A stretch of 64,000 nucleotides of DNA, from contig NZ_JANCTD010000007.1 in assembly GCF_024297185.1 (NCBI RefSeq), positions 124,001 through 188,000 on the forward strand. Reading direction: 5' to 3'. Below the pieces are notes generated by a model. The model saw only the letters and a program-made list of their open reading frames with translations. It did not search any database and had not been told where the DNA came from. This DNA comes from Lewinella sp. JB7 (GTDB taxonomy: Bacteria; Bacteroidota; Bacteroidia; Chitinophagales; Saprospiraceae). Shown one piece after another: positions 1 through 8,455 of the stretch. Within the stretch, counting starts at the first letter, position 1; each line of letters opens with the position of its first letter. Both the position numbers and the translations under genes were made by a program.

Positions 1-2
1 CC

Positions 3-590
3 TATGCCCTGTACGCAGGCGTGTTCGGTGGCGCGGTGTATCTGCTCCTGCAGGAGCACAAAAACCGACTACATCAGCAGGCCCGCAAACTCGAGGCCGT
101 GCGCCTGCGCCAGCTGCAGCGACAGCGCATCGAAGCCCGGAACCGACAACTCGAACAGGAGAACAGACGCAAAAGCCGCGAACTGGCGAACACCACCCTC
201 ACCCTGGCGAAAAAGAATGAGATGTTGCTGGACCTGAAGGAGGAACTCGCCCGCTTCGGCAAGCGCAAGGATACGGCGCGTGACCCCCATAAGCTGCTGC
301 ACCTCATCGAGCGCAATCTGAACCACGAGGAGGACTGGGCCATCTTCGAATCCCACTTCAACGAGGTACACGAAGCCTTTCTGAAGCGACTCCGGCAGGC
401 TCACCCCCAACTGACCGCCGGCGACCTGCAACTAGCCGCCTTTCTCAAGATGGATCTTACCTCCAAGGAGATCGCCCCCCTGCTGCACATCTCCGTCCGG
501 GGAGTCGAAAACAAGCGCTACCGCTTGCGGAAAAAGCTGGGGCTGGAGGGGAACGACAATCTGAATACTTACGTGCGGGAGTTCCAGTAA
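3..590 (+). CDS. Membrane-anchored LuxR-type transcriptional regulator (C-terminal part)
   Basis: The 5' end lies outside the window; the frame is already open at base 3. The visible part starts with a hydrophobic stretch (YALYAGVFGGAVYLLL), read as the end of a transmembrane helix. A long Arg/Gln/Glu-rich coiled coil follows, then a C-terminal helix-turn-helix of the LuxR/GerE type (around LTSKEIAPLLHISVRGVENK). In Bacteroidota this arrangement is usual for SusR-like regulators that carry a periplasmic beta-propeller and Y_Y_Y domain ahead of the membrane helix; those domains are not visible here. It sits about 200 bp upstream of a glycan-utilisation locus on the same strand, so I infer that it senses the glycan or a breakdown product and controls that locus. 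Confidence 0.75.
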   Translation, partial: YALYAGVFGGAVYLLLQEHKNRLHQQARKLEAVRLRQLQRQRIEARNRQLEQENRRKSRELANTTLTLAKKNEMLLDLKEELARFGKRKDTARDPHKLLHLIERNLNHEEDWAIFESHFNEVHEAFLKRLRQAHPQLTAGDLQLAAFLKMDLTSKEIAPLLHISVRGVENKRYRLRKKLGLEGNDNLNTYVREFQ

Positions 591-788
591 TCCCATCCGC
601 CCGCGCCGCAAACATTTGGTCAAACCGCGAATTTGTATCCATTAACCGCCCACCGGCCCCGCCTATCGTGGCGTATTGGCAATGGCGTAGTCATGGTGAG
701 GTGTTTTTCTAGCAATTACGGGGCTTTCCGCCGACCTTGGTGAAGTAAATTCGGGAAATCTCCCGCCCTAGATTCAAGTCGATCTTAC
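591..788. other. Intergenic leader upstream of the glycan-utilisation locus
   Basis: This 198 bp stretch lies between the regulator and the first GH144 gene. I see no convincing TAnnTTTG element and no strong hairpin. It should hold the promoter of the locus and any operator for the upstream LuxR-type regulator, but I cannot point to a specific site. Confidence 0.4.
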
Positions 789-2663
789 ATGTACAGACAA
801 CGATTCATCCGCTGTGGCACCCTCTTCGCGATCCTGTCCTGCATTGGCACACATATGCTGTGGGGACAGGCCGGCGCCGTCACCGGACTGATCGCTACGG
901 CCTACGATCATCACGTGGAACTGAGGTGGGATCAGCCGGGAAACCCCGCCGTCCGGAGCGTGCGCGTTTACGGCTCACGGCCCGGAGAGCAATTCGCCCC
1001 CCTCGGCACGGCCTCCATCGTACAGAACACCCACATCAACTTCGTCGGAGATGCCGACGTCACCACCCGGTACTTCGTACGGCCACTGACCGACGGGGGG
1101 GAACTGGGTACGCCGTCGGACACCGTGGAGGCCACCACCTACACCATGAGTGATTCGGCCCTGCTCGACATGGTGCAGCAGTATACCTTCCGTTACTTCT
1201 ACGACTTCGGGCACCCGGTTTCCGGCCTGGCCCGCGAGCGTAACACTACCGCAACGGTGACTTCGGGCGGCAGCGGATTTGGGCTTATGGCCCTGATCGT
1301 AGGAGCCGAGCGCGGGTTCATCAGCCGGGAGGAAGCCCTGACCCGCACCGCCAAGATCGTAGACTTCCTCCTTACCGTGCCCCGCTTCCGGGGAGCCTTC
1401 GCGCACTGGATGAACGGGGCCACGGGGGAGGTCATCCCCTTCAGCGCCCGGGACGATGGCGGCGACCTCGTGGAAACCGCTTTCCTCCTGCAGGGCCTGC
1501 TTACCTCGCGACAGTACTTTTCCGGGGAGACGGAAGCCGAAACCAGTCTGCGCACCAACATCAACCGGATCTGGGGAGACGTCAACTGGAACTGGTACCG
1601 TAAATCAGTAGAGAACGTATTATACTGGCACTGGTCGCCGAACCACCAGTTTGCCATCAACCTCCCGCTGCGGGGTTTCAACGAAGTGCAGATTGCCTAC
1701 ATCCTGGGTGTTGCGGCTCCCGAACCCGCGCACCGGATCCCCGCATCCCTTTACCATACGGGTTGGGCCGGCAGTAACTATACGACCGACAATACCTTCT
1801 ACGGGATTCCCCTGCTGGTAGGGCGCGGCAAGGGCGGTCCCCTTTTCTTCAGTCACTACAGCTACCTGGGCTTCGACCCACGCGGCAAGCGCGATCGCTA
1901 CGCCAACTACTTCGAGCGCAACACCAACCAGTCGCTCATTCAGTACCAACACGCCATCGAAAATCCTTACAACCGGGAAGGCTACGGACCTGAGGCCTGG
2001 GGACTGACCGCCAGTGACGATCCTAACGGGTATATGGCGCATGCTCCCGACAGTCCGCAGACCGATAATGGCACCCTCACGCCCACCGCCGCCCTGAGCA
2101 GCATGCCCTACACTCCGGAGGAAAGCATGGCGGCCCTGAAGCACTTCTACCGGGACCTGGGTGATAAGACCTGGGGCATCTACGGCTTTTACGACGCCTT
2201 CAATCCCGGTCAGAACTGGTACGCGGACAGCTACCTGGCCATCGATCAGGGGCCCATCATCTGTATGATCGAAAATTACCGGAGCGGACTGCTCTGGGAC
2301 CTCTTCATGTCGAGCCCGGAGATCGCTCCGGCCCTGGAGGCCATCGGCTTCGTGGAAGACAGTACGACTACCGCGGTGGCCCAACTGCCCGCTTTCCTCG
2401 CCACCCCGCCCCGCCTCTACCCCAATCCGGCCGGCGAGCGCGCCACGCTTTCCCTCTCCCTCGAACGGGCCACCCGGGTGACCGTTGACCTGCTGGATCC
2501 GACCGGTCGGGTCATCGCTGCCCTACTGACGGCTACGTCCCTGGAAGGCGGCATTCACGAAATTCCGTTGCTCCTGCGGCCCCGCCCCGCACGTGGGCTG
2601 TACGTCGTCCGTATTTCGGGCCCGGGAGGAGCCACCCACCTACCCCTGTTCATCAATCAATAA
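789..2663 (+). CDS. Secreted GH144-family glucanase with T9SS sorting domain
   Basis: The 624-residue protein has a signal peptide (about 1-28), a fibronectin-III-like module (about 30-115), a glycoamylase-like/GH144 catalytic domain (about 120-540) and a C-terminal T9SS type A sorting domain beginning near LYPNPAGERATL. Family landmarks are QQYTFRYFYDFGHP, GFGLMALIVGAERGF, ETAFLLQGLLTSRQYF, YGPEAWGLTASD, DAFNPGQNWY and IDQGPIICMIENYRSGLLW. Characterised GH144 enzymes are endo-beta-1,2-glucanases or beta-1,2-glucan sophorohydrolases, so an enzyme attacking beta-1,2-glucan at the cell surface or outside the cell is the best guess. A related (alpha/alpha)6-barrel specificity cannot be excluded. 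It opens the operon-like run that ends in SusC/SusD. Confidence 0.82.
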   Translation: MYRQRFIRCGTLFAILSCIGTHMLWGQAGAVTGLIATAYDHHVELRWDQPGNPAVRSVRVYGSRPGEQFAPLGTASIVQNTHINFVGDADVTTRYFVRPLTDGGELGTPSDTVEATTYTMSDSALLDMVQQYTFRYFYDFGHPVSGLARERNTTATVTSGGSGFGLMALIVGAERGFISREEALTRTAKIVDFLLTVPRFRGAFAHWMNGATGEVIPFSARDDGGDLVETAFLLQGLLTSRQYFSGETEAETSLRTNINRIWGDVNWNWYRKSVENVLYWHWSPNHQFAINLPLRGFNEVQIAYILGVAAPEPAHRIPASLYHTGWAGSNYTTDNTFYGIPLLVGRGKGGPLFFSHYSYLGFDPRGKRDRYANYFERNTNQSLIQYQHAIENPYNREGYGPEAWGLTASDDPNGYMAHAPDSPQTDNGTLTPTAALSSMPYTPEESMAALKHFYRDLGDKTWGIYGFYDAFNPGQNWYADSYLAIDQGPIICMIENYRSGLLWDLFMSSPEIAPALEAIGFVEDSTTTAVAQLPAFLATPPRLYPNPAGERATLSLSLERATRVTVDLLDPTGRVIAALLTATSLEGGIHEIPLLLRPRPARGLYVVRISGPGGATHLPLFINQ

Positions 2664-2693
2664 ATCTTTCTACTACTCTAAATACATCCGATT

Positions 2694-5411
2694 ATGCAAC
2701 GAATTCTACTTCTCCTGTGCCTGTGCCTGGCCGGTTTCGGCCTGAGTGCTCAGGTGGTCCTCGAAGACTTTGAGGACGAAACGCCCGACCTTCCCTGGAA
2801 TGCCTACGAAGGCACCTTTACCGGCCGGGTGGCCAACCCGGACATGACCACCATTAACCCCAGCGAATGGGTAGGGTCATACACGAAAGCGGGCGACAAG
2901 GCCTACAGCTACTTCGTCGCCGAACTGGAGGGAACCCTGGACCTCAGCGAAAACAACCAGTTCTCCATTCAGGTCTACGCGGGTGCCCCCACCCAACTGA
3001 TCATGAAGCTGGAGCAGCGGGGCGGTGGCCAGTTTATTGAGAAAACGGTCAATATCGCCACGGCGAACGTATGGCGCACCTACACCTTCGACTTCAGCGC
3101 CGCCGCCGATCTCGACCAGCTCAATAACCTGATCCTCTTTTTCGATCCGGGCACCGAGACCAGTACCGATACGTACTTATTCGACAACATCGTCGCCTCC
3201 CCGGAGGGCCCCTGCGCCGGCACGGTCGCCGACGCCACCATCATCGATGACTTTGAATGTCAGCGTAATGCGACCTACGGCGTGCCGGGCTTCGATGACC
3301 TCATGACGATCGTCAACCCCGACAAAAGCGGCATCAACACCAGCGACAGCGTAGGCCAGTACACCGACCAGGATGGTGCCTTCCATGCCCTGGTGATCGA
3401 CTACAGCTCGGCGCTCGACCTGTCGGTCAACAACCGCATCTGCATGAAAGTGTGGGCTCCGGTGGCGGGAGAGATTCTGTTCAAACTGGAGGGAGGCACC
3501 TCCCCCGCCAAGGAAGTACGCGTAATGGTTTCGGAGACGGAAACCTGGACGGAGGTCTGCGCGAACTTCAGCGACCAATCCGGGGCCAACCACAAAAAGA
3601 TCGTACTGTTCTTCAACGTGGGCGTCGAGGAAGCAGCGGGTGACGTCTACTACATCGACGACATTACCCGCACGCCCGCTCCCCCCGCTGCGGCCCTGGA
3701 AGACTTCGAGGGCGGCGCGAAACTGAGCTGGACCCCCCTGAACGGCAATACCACGCTGAACGGCACCTTCAACGGTCCGATCACCAACCCCGACAAGGAG
3801 ATCAACACCAGCAATACGGTGGGTTCCTACACCCGGGGCAGCAGCATGTTCAGCACGCTGACCGCTACGCTACCCAATGGCATCGACCTCAGCAGCAACC
3901 CCCAACTCAACCTGGACGTATGGGCGCCGGCCGACGGCACGGTCGTCACCCTGCAACTGGTAAGCGCTACGAGCGGACCGAAGTCCGCCTCCGCTACCGT
4001 CACTACGGCCCAGACCTGGCAGACGCTTAACTTCAATTTTGAGGAATTCGACGACGTCACCGACTTCGGACAGATCAATATCCAGTTCGCCCCCGATACG
4101 GACGGCACGGGCATGTACCTGTTCGACAACCTGACCCAGGGCCAGAGCACCGTCGACGCCTGCGCCGACGTGGAGCCCGACCCCACCACCCTCGACGATT
4201 TCGAGTGCCAGCGTAATGCGACCTATTCCGGCGACGCCCAGTTTCTGACCGTGGTCGATAACCCGGATGCCGGAGCCAACTCCCCCAACCAGAGCACGAA
4301 AGTGGGCAAGTTCGAGGATCAGCCCGGTGCGTTCAACGCCCTGGTTATTGAATACACTTCCCCCATCGACCTCAGTCTACGCAACCAGTTTAGCGCCACC
4401 GTCTGGGCCCCCGTAGAGGGCCAGTTGCTCTTCAAGTTGGAGGGCGGCATCGGTCCGAACGTGGAGAAGTTCGTGGAGATCGACACCACCGAGGCCTGGT
4501 CGACCTACACCGTTGATTTCAGCGATGCGGAAGGCGGAGCCTACACCAAGCTCGTGCTCTTCTTCGGTGCGGGCACGGACAACGCCACCGCGAATACCTA
4601 CTACCTCGACGACCTCGGATTCAGCCGGGCGCCCTACGCGAGCTCCTGCATCTCGACCTTTGACGACGTCGACTACACGCTCGCCGACTGGCGCTACTTC
4701 GCCAACGGTGCATTCAGCGATAACGATTTCATCATCTCCGACAACCCCAACACCACGGGCATCAACGAGAGTGAGCGCGTCGGCACCTTCGAGGAGGCAA
4801 TTGACGGTGAGACCTTCGCCGGCATGTACGCGGACCTGGAAGCCCCCATCGTGCTCACCAGTGGCGCCAAGTTCGTGACCATGAAGGTACTGATGGACTT
4901 CGCCACCTCGGTCGTCTTCAAACTGGAGCGCGGACGCGACGGTGCACCCGGCAGCGGAGACGTGGTCGCCGACTACACGACGCCCGGCGAGTGGCAGGAA
5001 CTCACCTTCGACATGAGCGCCCTGCCCGACGGCGCCATGTACGATCGGATCACCATCATCATGAACAATACGGCCGTACCCACCGCCGCCATGACCTACT
5101 ACTTCGATGACATCGCGGTAGGCGGCGGAGACTGTGGTAATCTGACTAGTCTGTTCGCCCCCGTGACCGTAGCATCCCTGCGGGTATTCCCCAACCCGAT
5201 CACCGACTGGCTGACCATCGAGAATGCCGACGGAGCCTCCAGCTTTACCCTGACCAACATGCTCGGCCAGCAAGTGGCCCGCAAGCAGGTAAGCGGAGCG
5301 GGAACGCGGGAGCAATGGGATCTCAGCGACCTGGCCAAGGGCACCTACCTGCTTACCGCTCAGGACCGTACGGGCCGGCTCGTAGCCCGCTCCATGGTCA
5401 TCAAACGGTAA
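2694..5411 (+). CDS. Five-module surface glycan-binding-like protein with T9SS tail
   Basis: The 905-residue protein has a signal peptide (MQRILLLLCLCLAGFGLSAQ) and five tandem beta-sandwich-like modules of about 150-170 residues. Each has an opening E/DDFE motif, an NPDxxxINTS-type loop, a VWAP...FKLEGG core and a closing TYYLDDI strand. A T9SS sorting domain follows (VFPNPITDWLTI to the end). Modules 2 and 4 share the start DDFECQRNATY and are closest to each other, pointing to duplication of a two-module block. I see no catalytic motif. Similar modules occur in Bacteroidota surface glycan-binding proteins and beside laminarinases. Lying between two GH144 genes, it probably captures the glycan outside the cell; binding specificity is unknown. 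Confidence 0.72.
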   Translation: MQRILLLLCLCLAGFGLSAQVVLEDFEDETPDLPWNAYEGTFTGRVANPDMTTINPSEWVGSYTKAGDKAYSYFVAELEGTLDLSENNQFSIQVYAGAPTQLIMKLEQRGGGQFIEKTVNIATANVWRTYTFDFSAAADLDQLNNLILFFDPGTETSTDTYLFDNIVASPEGPCAGTVADATIIDDFECQRNATYGVPGFDDLMTIVNPDKSGINTSDSVGQYTDQDGAFHALVIDYSSALDLSVNNRICMKVWAPVAGEILFKLEGGTSPAKEVRVMVSETETWTEVCANFSDQSGANHKKIVLFFNVGVEEAAGDVYYIDDITRTPAPPAAALEDFEGGAKLSWTPLNGNTTLNGTFNGPITNPDKEINTSNTVGSYTRGSSMFSTLTATLPNGIDLSSNPQLNLDVWAPADGTVVTLQLVSATSGPKSASATVTTAQTWQTLNFNFEEFDDVTDFGQINIQFAPDTDGTGMYLFDNLTQGQSTVDACADVEPDPTTLDDFECQRNATYSGDAQFLTVVDNPDAGANSPNQSTKVGKFEDQPGAFNALVIEYTSPIDLSLRNQFSATVWAPVEGQLLFKLEGGIGPNVEKFVEIDTTEAWSTYTVDFSDAEGGAYTKLVLFFGAGTDNATANTYYLDDLGFSRAPYASSCISTFDDVDYTLADWRYFANGAFSDNDFIISDNPNTTGINESERVGTFEEAIDGETFAGMYADLEAPIVLTSGAKFVTMKVLMDFATSVVFKLERGRDGAPGSGDVVADYTTPGEWQELTFDMSALPDGAMYDRITIIMNNTAVPTAAMTYYFDDIAVGGGDCGNLTSLFAPVTVASLRVFPNPITDWLTIENADGASSFTLTNMLGQQVARKQVSGAGTREQWDLSDLAKGTYLLTAQDRTGRLVARSMVIKR

Positions 5412-5416
5412 TACGA

Positions 5417-6817
5417 ATGACGATGCGCTTACTGAGCGTCTTACTCGTGCTGTGCTGCGCCTGCCAGGCTCCCCCGGGGGGAGTCGGGCGGGCGCAGGGC
5501 GGCGCGGTTGAGACTACCGATACGACCGCCTTCAGCCTGGACGAGCTGCAGCGCCGCACCTTTAATTACTTCTGGGAAACCGCCCTGCCGGGCAACTATC
5601 AAATCCCCGACCGCTGGCCGACGGAGCGCTTCAGCAGCATCGCCGCTACGGGCTTCGGGCTTACGTCCTACCTCGTGGGCGTGGAGCGCGGCTACGTCAC
5701 CCGCGAGCAGGCCGCGGAGCGTACCCTCCTAACCCTGGAAAAACTCTGGAGCCTGCCCCAGGGACCGGAAATGACGGGAGTAGCCGGATACCGGGGCCTC
5801 TTCTACCACTTCCTGACCAACGATGAGGCCCTACGGTACAAGGACGTGGAACTCTCCACCATCGATAGCGGCCTGCTGATGGCGGGTGTCCTTTCGGCGC
5901 AGAGCTACTTCGACGGCACCGATGAGACGGAACGCCGCATCCGCGAACTGGCCGATCTGCTGTACCGGCGGGTGGAGTGGGACTGGTCGCTCAACGAGCA
6001 GGGCCGCATGAGTATGGGCTGGCGTCCCGACCGCGAGTTCATTCCCGCCGACTGGAACGGCTACAACGAGGCCATGATCCTGCTGGTCCTCGGCCTGGGC
6101 TCCCCGACCCACCCTCTGCCGGACGATGCGTGGGAACGCTGGACGGAGAATTACGCCTGGGAAGAATTTCAGGGCTACGATCATTTGAACTTCAGTCCGC
6201 TCTTCGGTCACCAGTACAGTCATATGTACATCGACTTCCGCGGCATCCGGGACGACTACATGCGCGAGCACGACAGCGACTACTTCGAAAACAGCCGTAA
6301 GGCCACCCTCGCCAACCGGGCTTACTGCATCGAAAACCCTCAGGGCTTCGCCGGCTATGGTCCGAACCAGTGGGGACTTACCGCCTGCGACGGGCCCGGC
6401 GGGCTCGACACTCTTTACCGGGGGCAGGAAGTGAAGTTTTTCGACTACCGGGCCCGCGGGGCTTCCGCGCGCCACGTCATCGATGACGGCACCATCGCTC
6501 CCACCGCGGCCGGGGGTTCGGTACCCTTCGCGCCGGAGGAGTGTATTGCCGCTCTGGACCACATGTGGACGACCCGGTACGATAGCCTCGTCGGGCCCTA
6601 CGGGTTCCGGGATGCTTTCAACCCGAGCTTCACCTTCGGCAAGGGCAACGAGAACGGTTGGTACGACGTCGACTACCTGGGCATCGACCAGGGACCCATC
6701 CTGATCCAGATCGAGAACCACCGCAGCGAACTGATCTGGAAACTGATGCGCAAAAACCCTTACATCCGACGGGGCCTGGAGCGGGCCGGTTTTACGGGTG
6801 GCTGGCTGGGTGAATAG
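5417..6817 (+). CDS. GH144-family glucanase, predicted lipoprotein
   Basis: I chose the ATG at 5417, five bases after the previous gene ends, because it gives a short hydrophobic leader with a lipobox-like CCAC (MTMRLLSVLLVLCCACQAPP); the frame is open further upstream. The 466-residue protein is a second glycoamylase-like/GH144 enzyme with the landmarks LQRRTFNYFWETALPGN, GFGLTSYLVGVERGY, STIDSGLLMAGVLSAQSYF, YGPNQWGLTACDGPGG, DAFNPSFTFGKGN and IDQGPILIQIENHRSELIW. It lacks the Fn3 and T9SS parts of its paralogue. One reading is a division of labour: the T9SS enzyme cuts outside the cell, and this one processes oligosaccharides on the periplasmic side or the outer-membrane surface. Confidence 0.82.
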   Translation: MTMRLLSVLLVLCCACQAPPGGVGRAQGGAVETTDTTAFSLDELQRRTFNYFWETALPGNYQIPDRWPTERFSSIAATGFGLTSYLVGVERGYVTREQAAERTLLTLEKLWSLPQGPEMTGVAGYRGLFYHFLTNDEALRYKDVELSTIDSGLLMAGVLSAQSYFDGTDETERRIRELADLLYRRVEWDWSLNEQGRMSMGWRPDREFIPADWNGYNEAMILLVLGLGSPTHPLPDDAWERWTENYAWEEFQGYDHLNFSPLFGHQYSHMYIDFRGIRDDYMREHDSDYFENSRKATLANRAYCIENPQGFAGYGPNQWGLTACDGPGGLDTLYRGQEVKFFDYRARGASARHVIDDGTIAPTAAGGSVPFAPEECIAALDHMWTTRYDSLVGPYGFRDAFNPSFTFGKGNENGWYDVDYLGIDQGPILIQIENHRSELIWKLMRKNPYIRRGLERAGFTGGWLGE

Positions 6818-6845
6818 AGCCTTTCCCCTCCCCTTAAATTCTATT

Positions 6846-8396
6846 ATGCAACCAACGGTATATCTTTTCCTGGCGATCTTTTCGGTGGTAGCGGCAGCGA
6901 TGCTGGACCCCGGTACCGAGCCGGCACCCGCGTCCCCGCCCAACGTCGTGTTTATCCTCAGCGACGATCACCGCTACGACTTTATGGGGTTTACCGGTAA
7001 GGTTCCCGGCCTGGAAACCCCGCATATGGACCGCATGGCGCGCGGAGGGATCCACGTAAAAAACGCCTTCGTGGGTACCGCGCTGTGTTCCCCGAGCCGT
7101 GCCAGTATTCTGACCGGACAGTACAGCCACGTGCACGAGGTAGTGGATAATGACGCGCCGGCCCGGGAGGACCTCATTTACTTCCCCCAGTACCTGCAGG
7201 AGGCCGGCTACGAAACCGCCTTCATGGGCAAGTGGCACATGGGCCATCACAATGCCGACGCCCGTCCGGGTTTCGACCGCTGGATCAGCTTCGAGGGGCA
7301 GGGAGTCTACTACAACCCCACCCTCAACGTAGACGGGGAGGAAGTATCCTACCGGGACAGCGCCTACGTCACCGACGTGCTCACCGACTACGCCGTGGAC
7401 TTCATCCGCCGGGAGCGGAGCGACGAAAAGCCCTTCTTTCTGTACCTCTCCCACAAGGCGGTGCACGCCGAATTTCAGCCCGCACAACGGCACGCGGGAG
7501 AATACCGCGACGTGGACATTCAGTATCCTCCGACAATGTACCCGCCCGACGTCGACCCGACGGACTACCGCACCGTGACCGCGCCCCGGCCCACCCTGCG
7601 GGAGAAGCGGCGGGCGCTGGAGGTAGGTTACCGCTACGACCTCGTCCCGAACTGGGTGAAGGCCCAACGCAACAGTTGGCACGGCGTCGATTACATGTAC
7701 AACGGCGACATGGATTTCAACACCTTCTACCGCAACTACCTGGAAACCCTGCTCGGCATTGACGAGAGCATCGGCACCGTACTACGGACCCTAGAGGAGA
7801 CGGGGCAGCTGGAGAATACCATCGTCATCTATATGGGCGATAACGGCTTCAGCTTCGGCGAACACGGCCTGATCGACAAGCGGCAGGCCTACGAGGAGTC
7901 GATGCGGGTACCCCTGCTCGTGTACGCCCCCGCCATGCTGGATGCCCGCGGGATGGAGGAGATCGCCACCAACGCCGATATCGGTCCTACCATCCTGGAC
8001 ATGGCCGGACTGGCTACCCCGGAGCAAATGAACGGCCGGTCCTTCCTGCCCCTGCTGCGGGGGGAGACGGTCGCGGACTGGCGCAAGAACTTCTTCTACG
8101 AATACTACTGGGAGCGTCCCTTCCCGCAGACGCCGACGGTGCACGCCATACGCTCCGACAGCTTCAAATTCATCCGCACCCAGGGCATCTGGGACATCAA
8201 CGAATTCTACGACCTCGTCAACGACCCCCACGAGGCCCGCAACCTCATCGAGGACCCGAACCACCAGGCGAAGATCGCCGAGATGAACCGCGCACTCTTC
8301 GAGTGGCTGGAGGAAACCCAGGGACTGAAGATCCCCCTCAAACCGACGCTGGGCGTGCGGGGAGGGCAGGACTGGAAGTACGGGCATACGTACTGA
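6846..8396 (+). CDS. Formylglycine-dependent sulfatase of the glycan locus
   Basis: The ATG at 6846 gives a signal peptide (MQPTVYLFLAIFSVVAAAML) followed by the sulfatase core; an upstream in-frame start would overlap the preceding gene. The 516-residue protein has the metal-binding start NVVFILSDDHRYD, the formylglycine motif CSPSRASILTG (Cys to be converted), GKWHMGHHN and YMGDNGFSFGEHG. It is therefore an S1-type (alkaline phosphatase superfamily) arylsulfatase-like enzyme. Its place between GH144 and SusC suggests it removes sulfate or a related ester from the imported glycan. Some superfamily members cut phosphodiesters, and beta-1,2-glucans can carry phosphoglycerol, but the CxPSR motif favours sulfate. 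The linker after the signal peptide is encoded by a copy of the dispersed GC motif. Confidence 0.85.
   Translation: MQPTVYLFLAIFSVVAAAMLDPGTEPAPASPPNVVFILSDDHRYDFMGFTGKVPGLETPHMDRMARGGIHVKNAFVGTALCSPSRASILTGQYSHVHEVVDNDAPAREDLIYFPQYLQEAGYETAFMGKWHMGHHNADARPGFDRWISFEGQGVYYNPTLNVDGEEVSYRDSAYVTDVLTDYAVDFIRRERSDEKPFFLYLSHKAVHAEFQPAQRHAGEYRDVDIQYPPTMYPPDVDPTDYRTVTAPRPTLREKRRALEVGYRYDLVPNWVKAQRNSWHGVDYMYNGDMDFNTFYRNYLETLLGIDESIGTVLRTLEETGQLENTIVIYMGDNGFSFGEHGLIDKRQAYEESMRVPLLVYAPAMLDARGMEEIATNADIGPTILDMAGLATPEQMNGRSFLPLLRGETVADWRKNFFYEYYWERPFPQTPTVHAIRSDSFKFIRTQGIWDINEFYDLVNDPHEARNLIEDPNHQAKIAEMNRALFEWLEETQGLKIPLKPTLGVRGGQDWKYGHTY
6924..6941 (-). repeat. Dispersed GC motif copy, inside sulfatase linker
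   Basis: Reverse-orientation copy of the 18 bp motif (+ strand reads GCACCCGCGTCCCCGCCC). It encodes the Ala/Pro/Ser linker between the signal peptide and the sulfatase domain. Confidence 0.5.
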
Positions 8397-8455
8397 CGGT
8401 GGTAGCTACCCGTTGGACGGTCTTTTAATTTATCCTAACCCACCAATAATTTATC

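Noticed and set aside
8405-8430. Terminator between the sulfatase and susC
   Set aside because: The CCGT/ACGG stem is only 4 bp. Although T-rich DNA follows, it is too weak to claim an end of transcription inside the locus.
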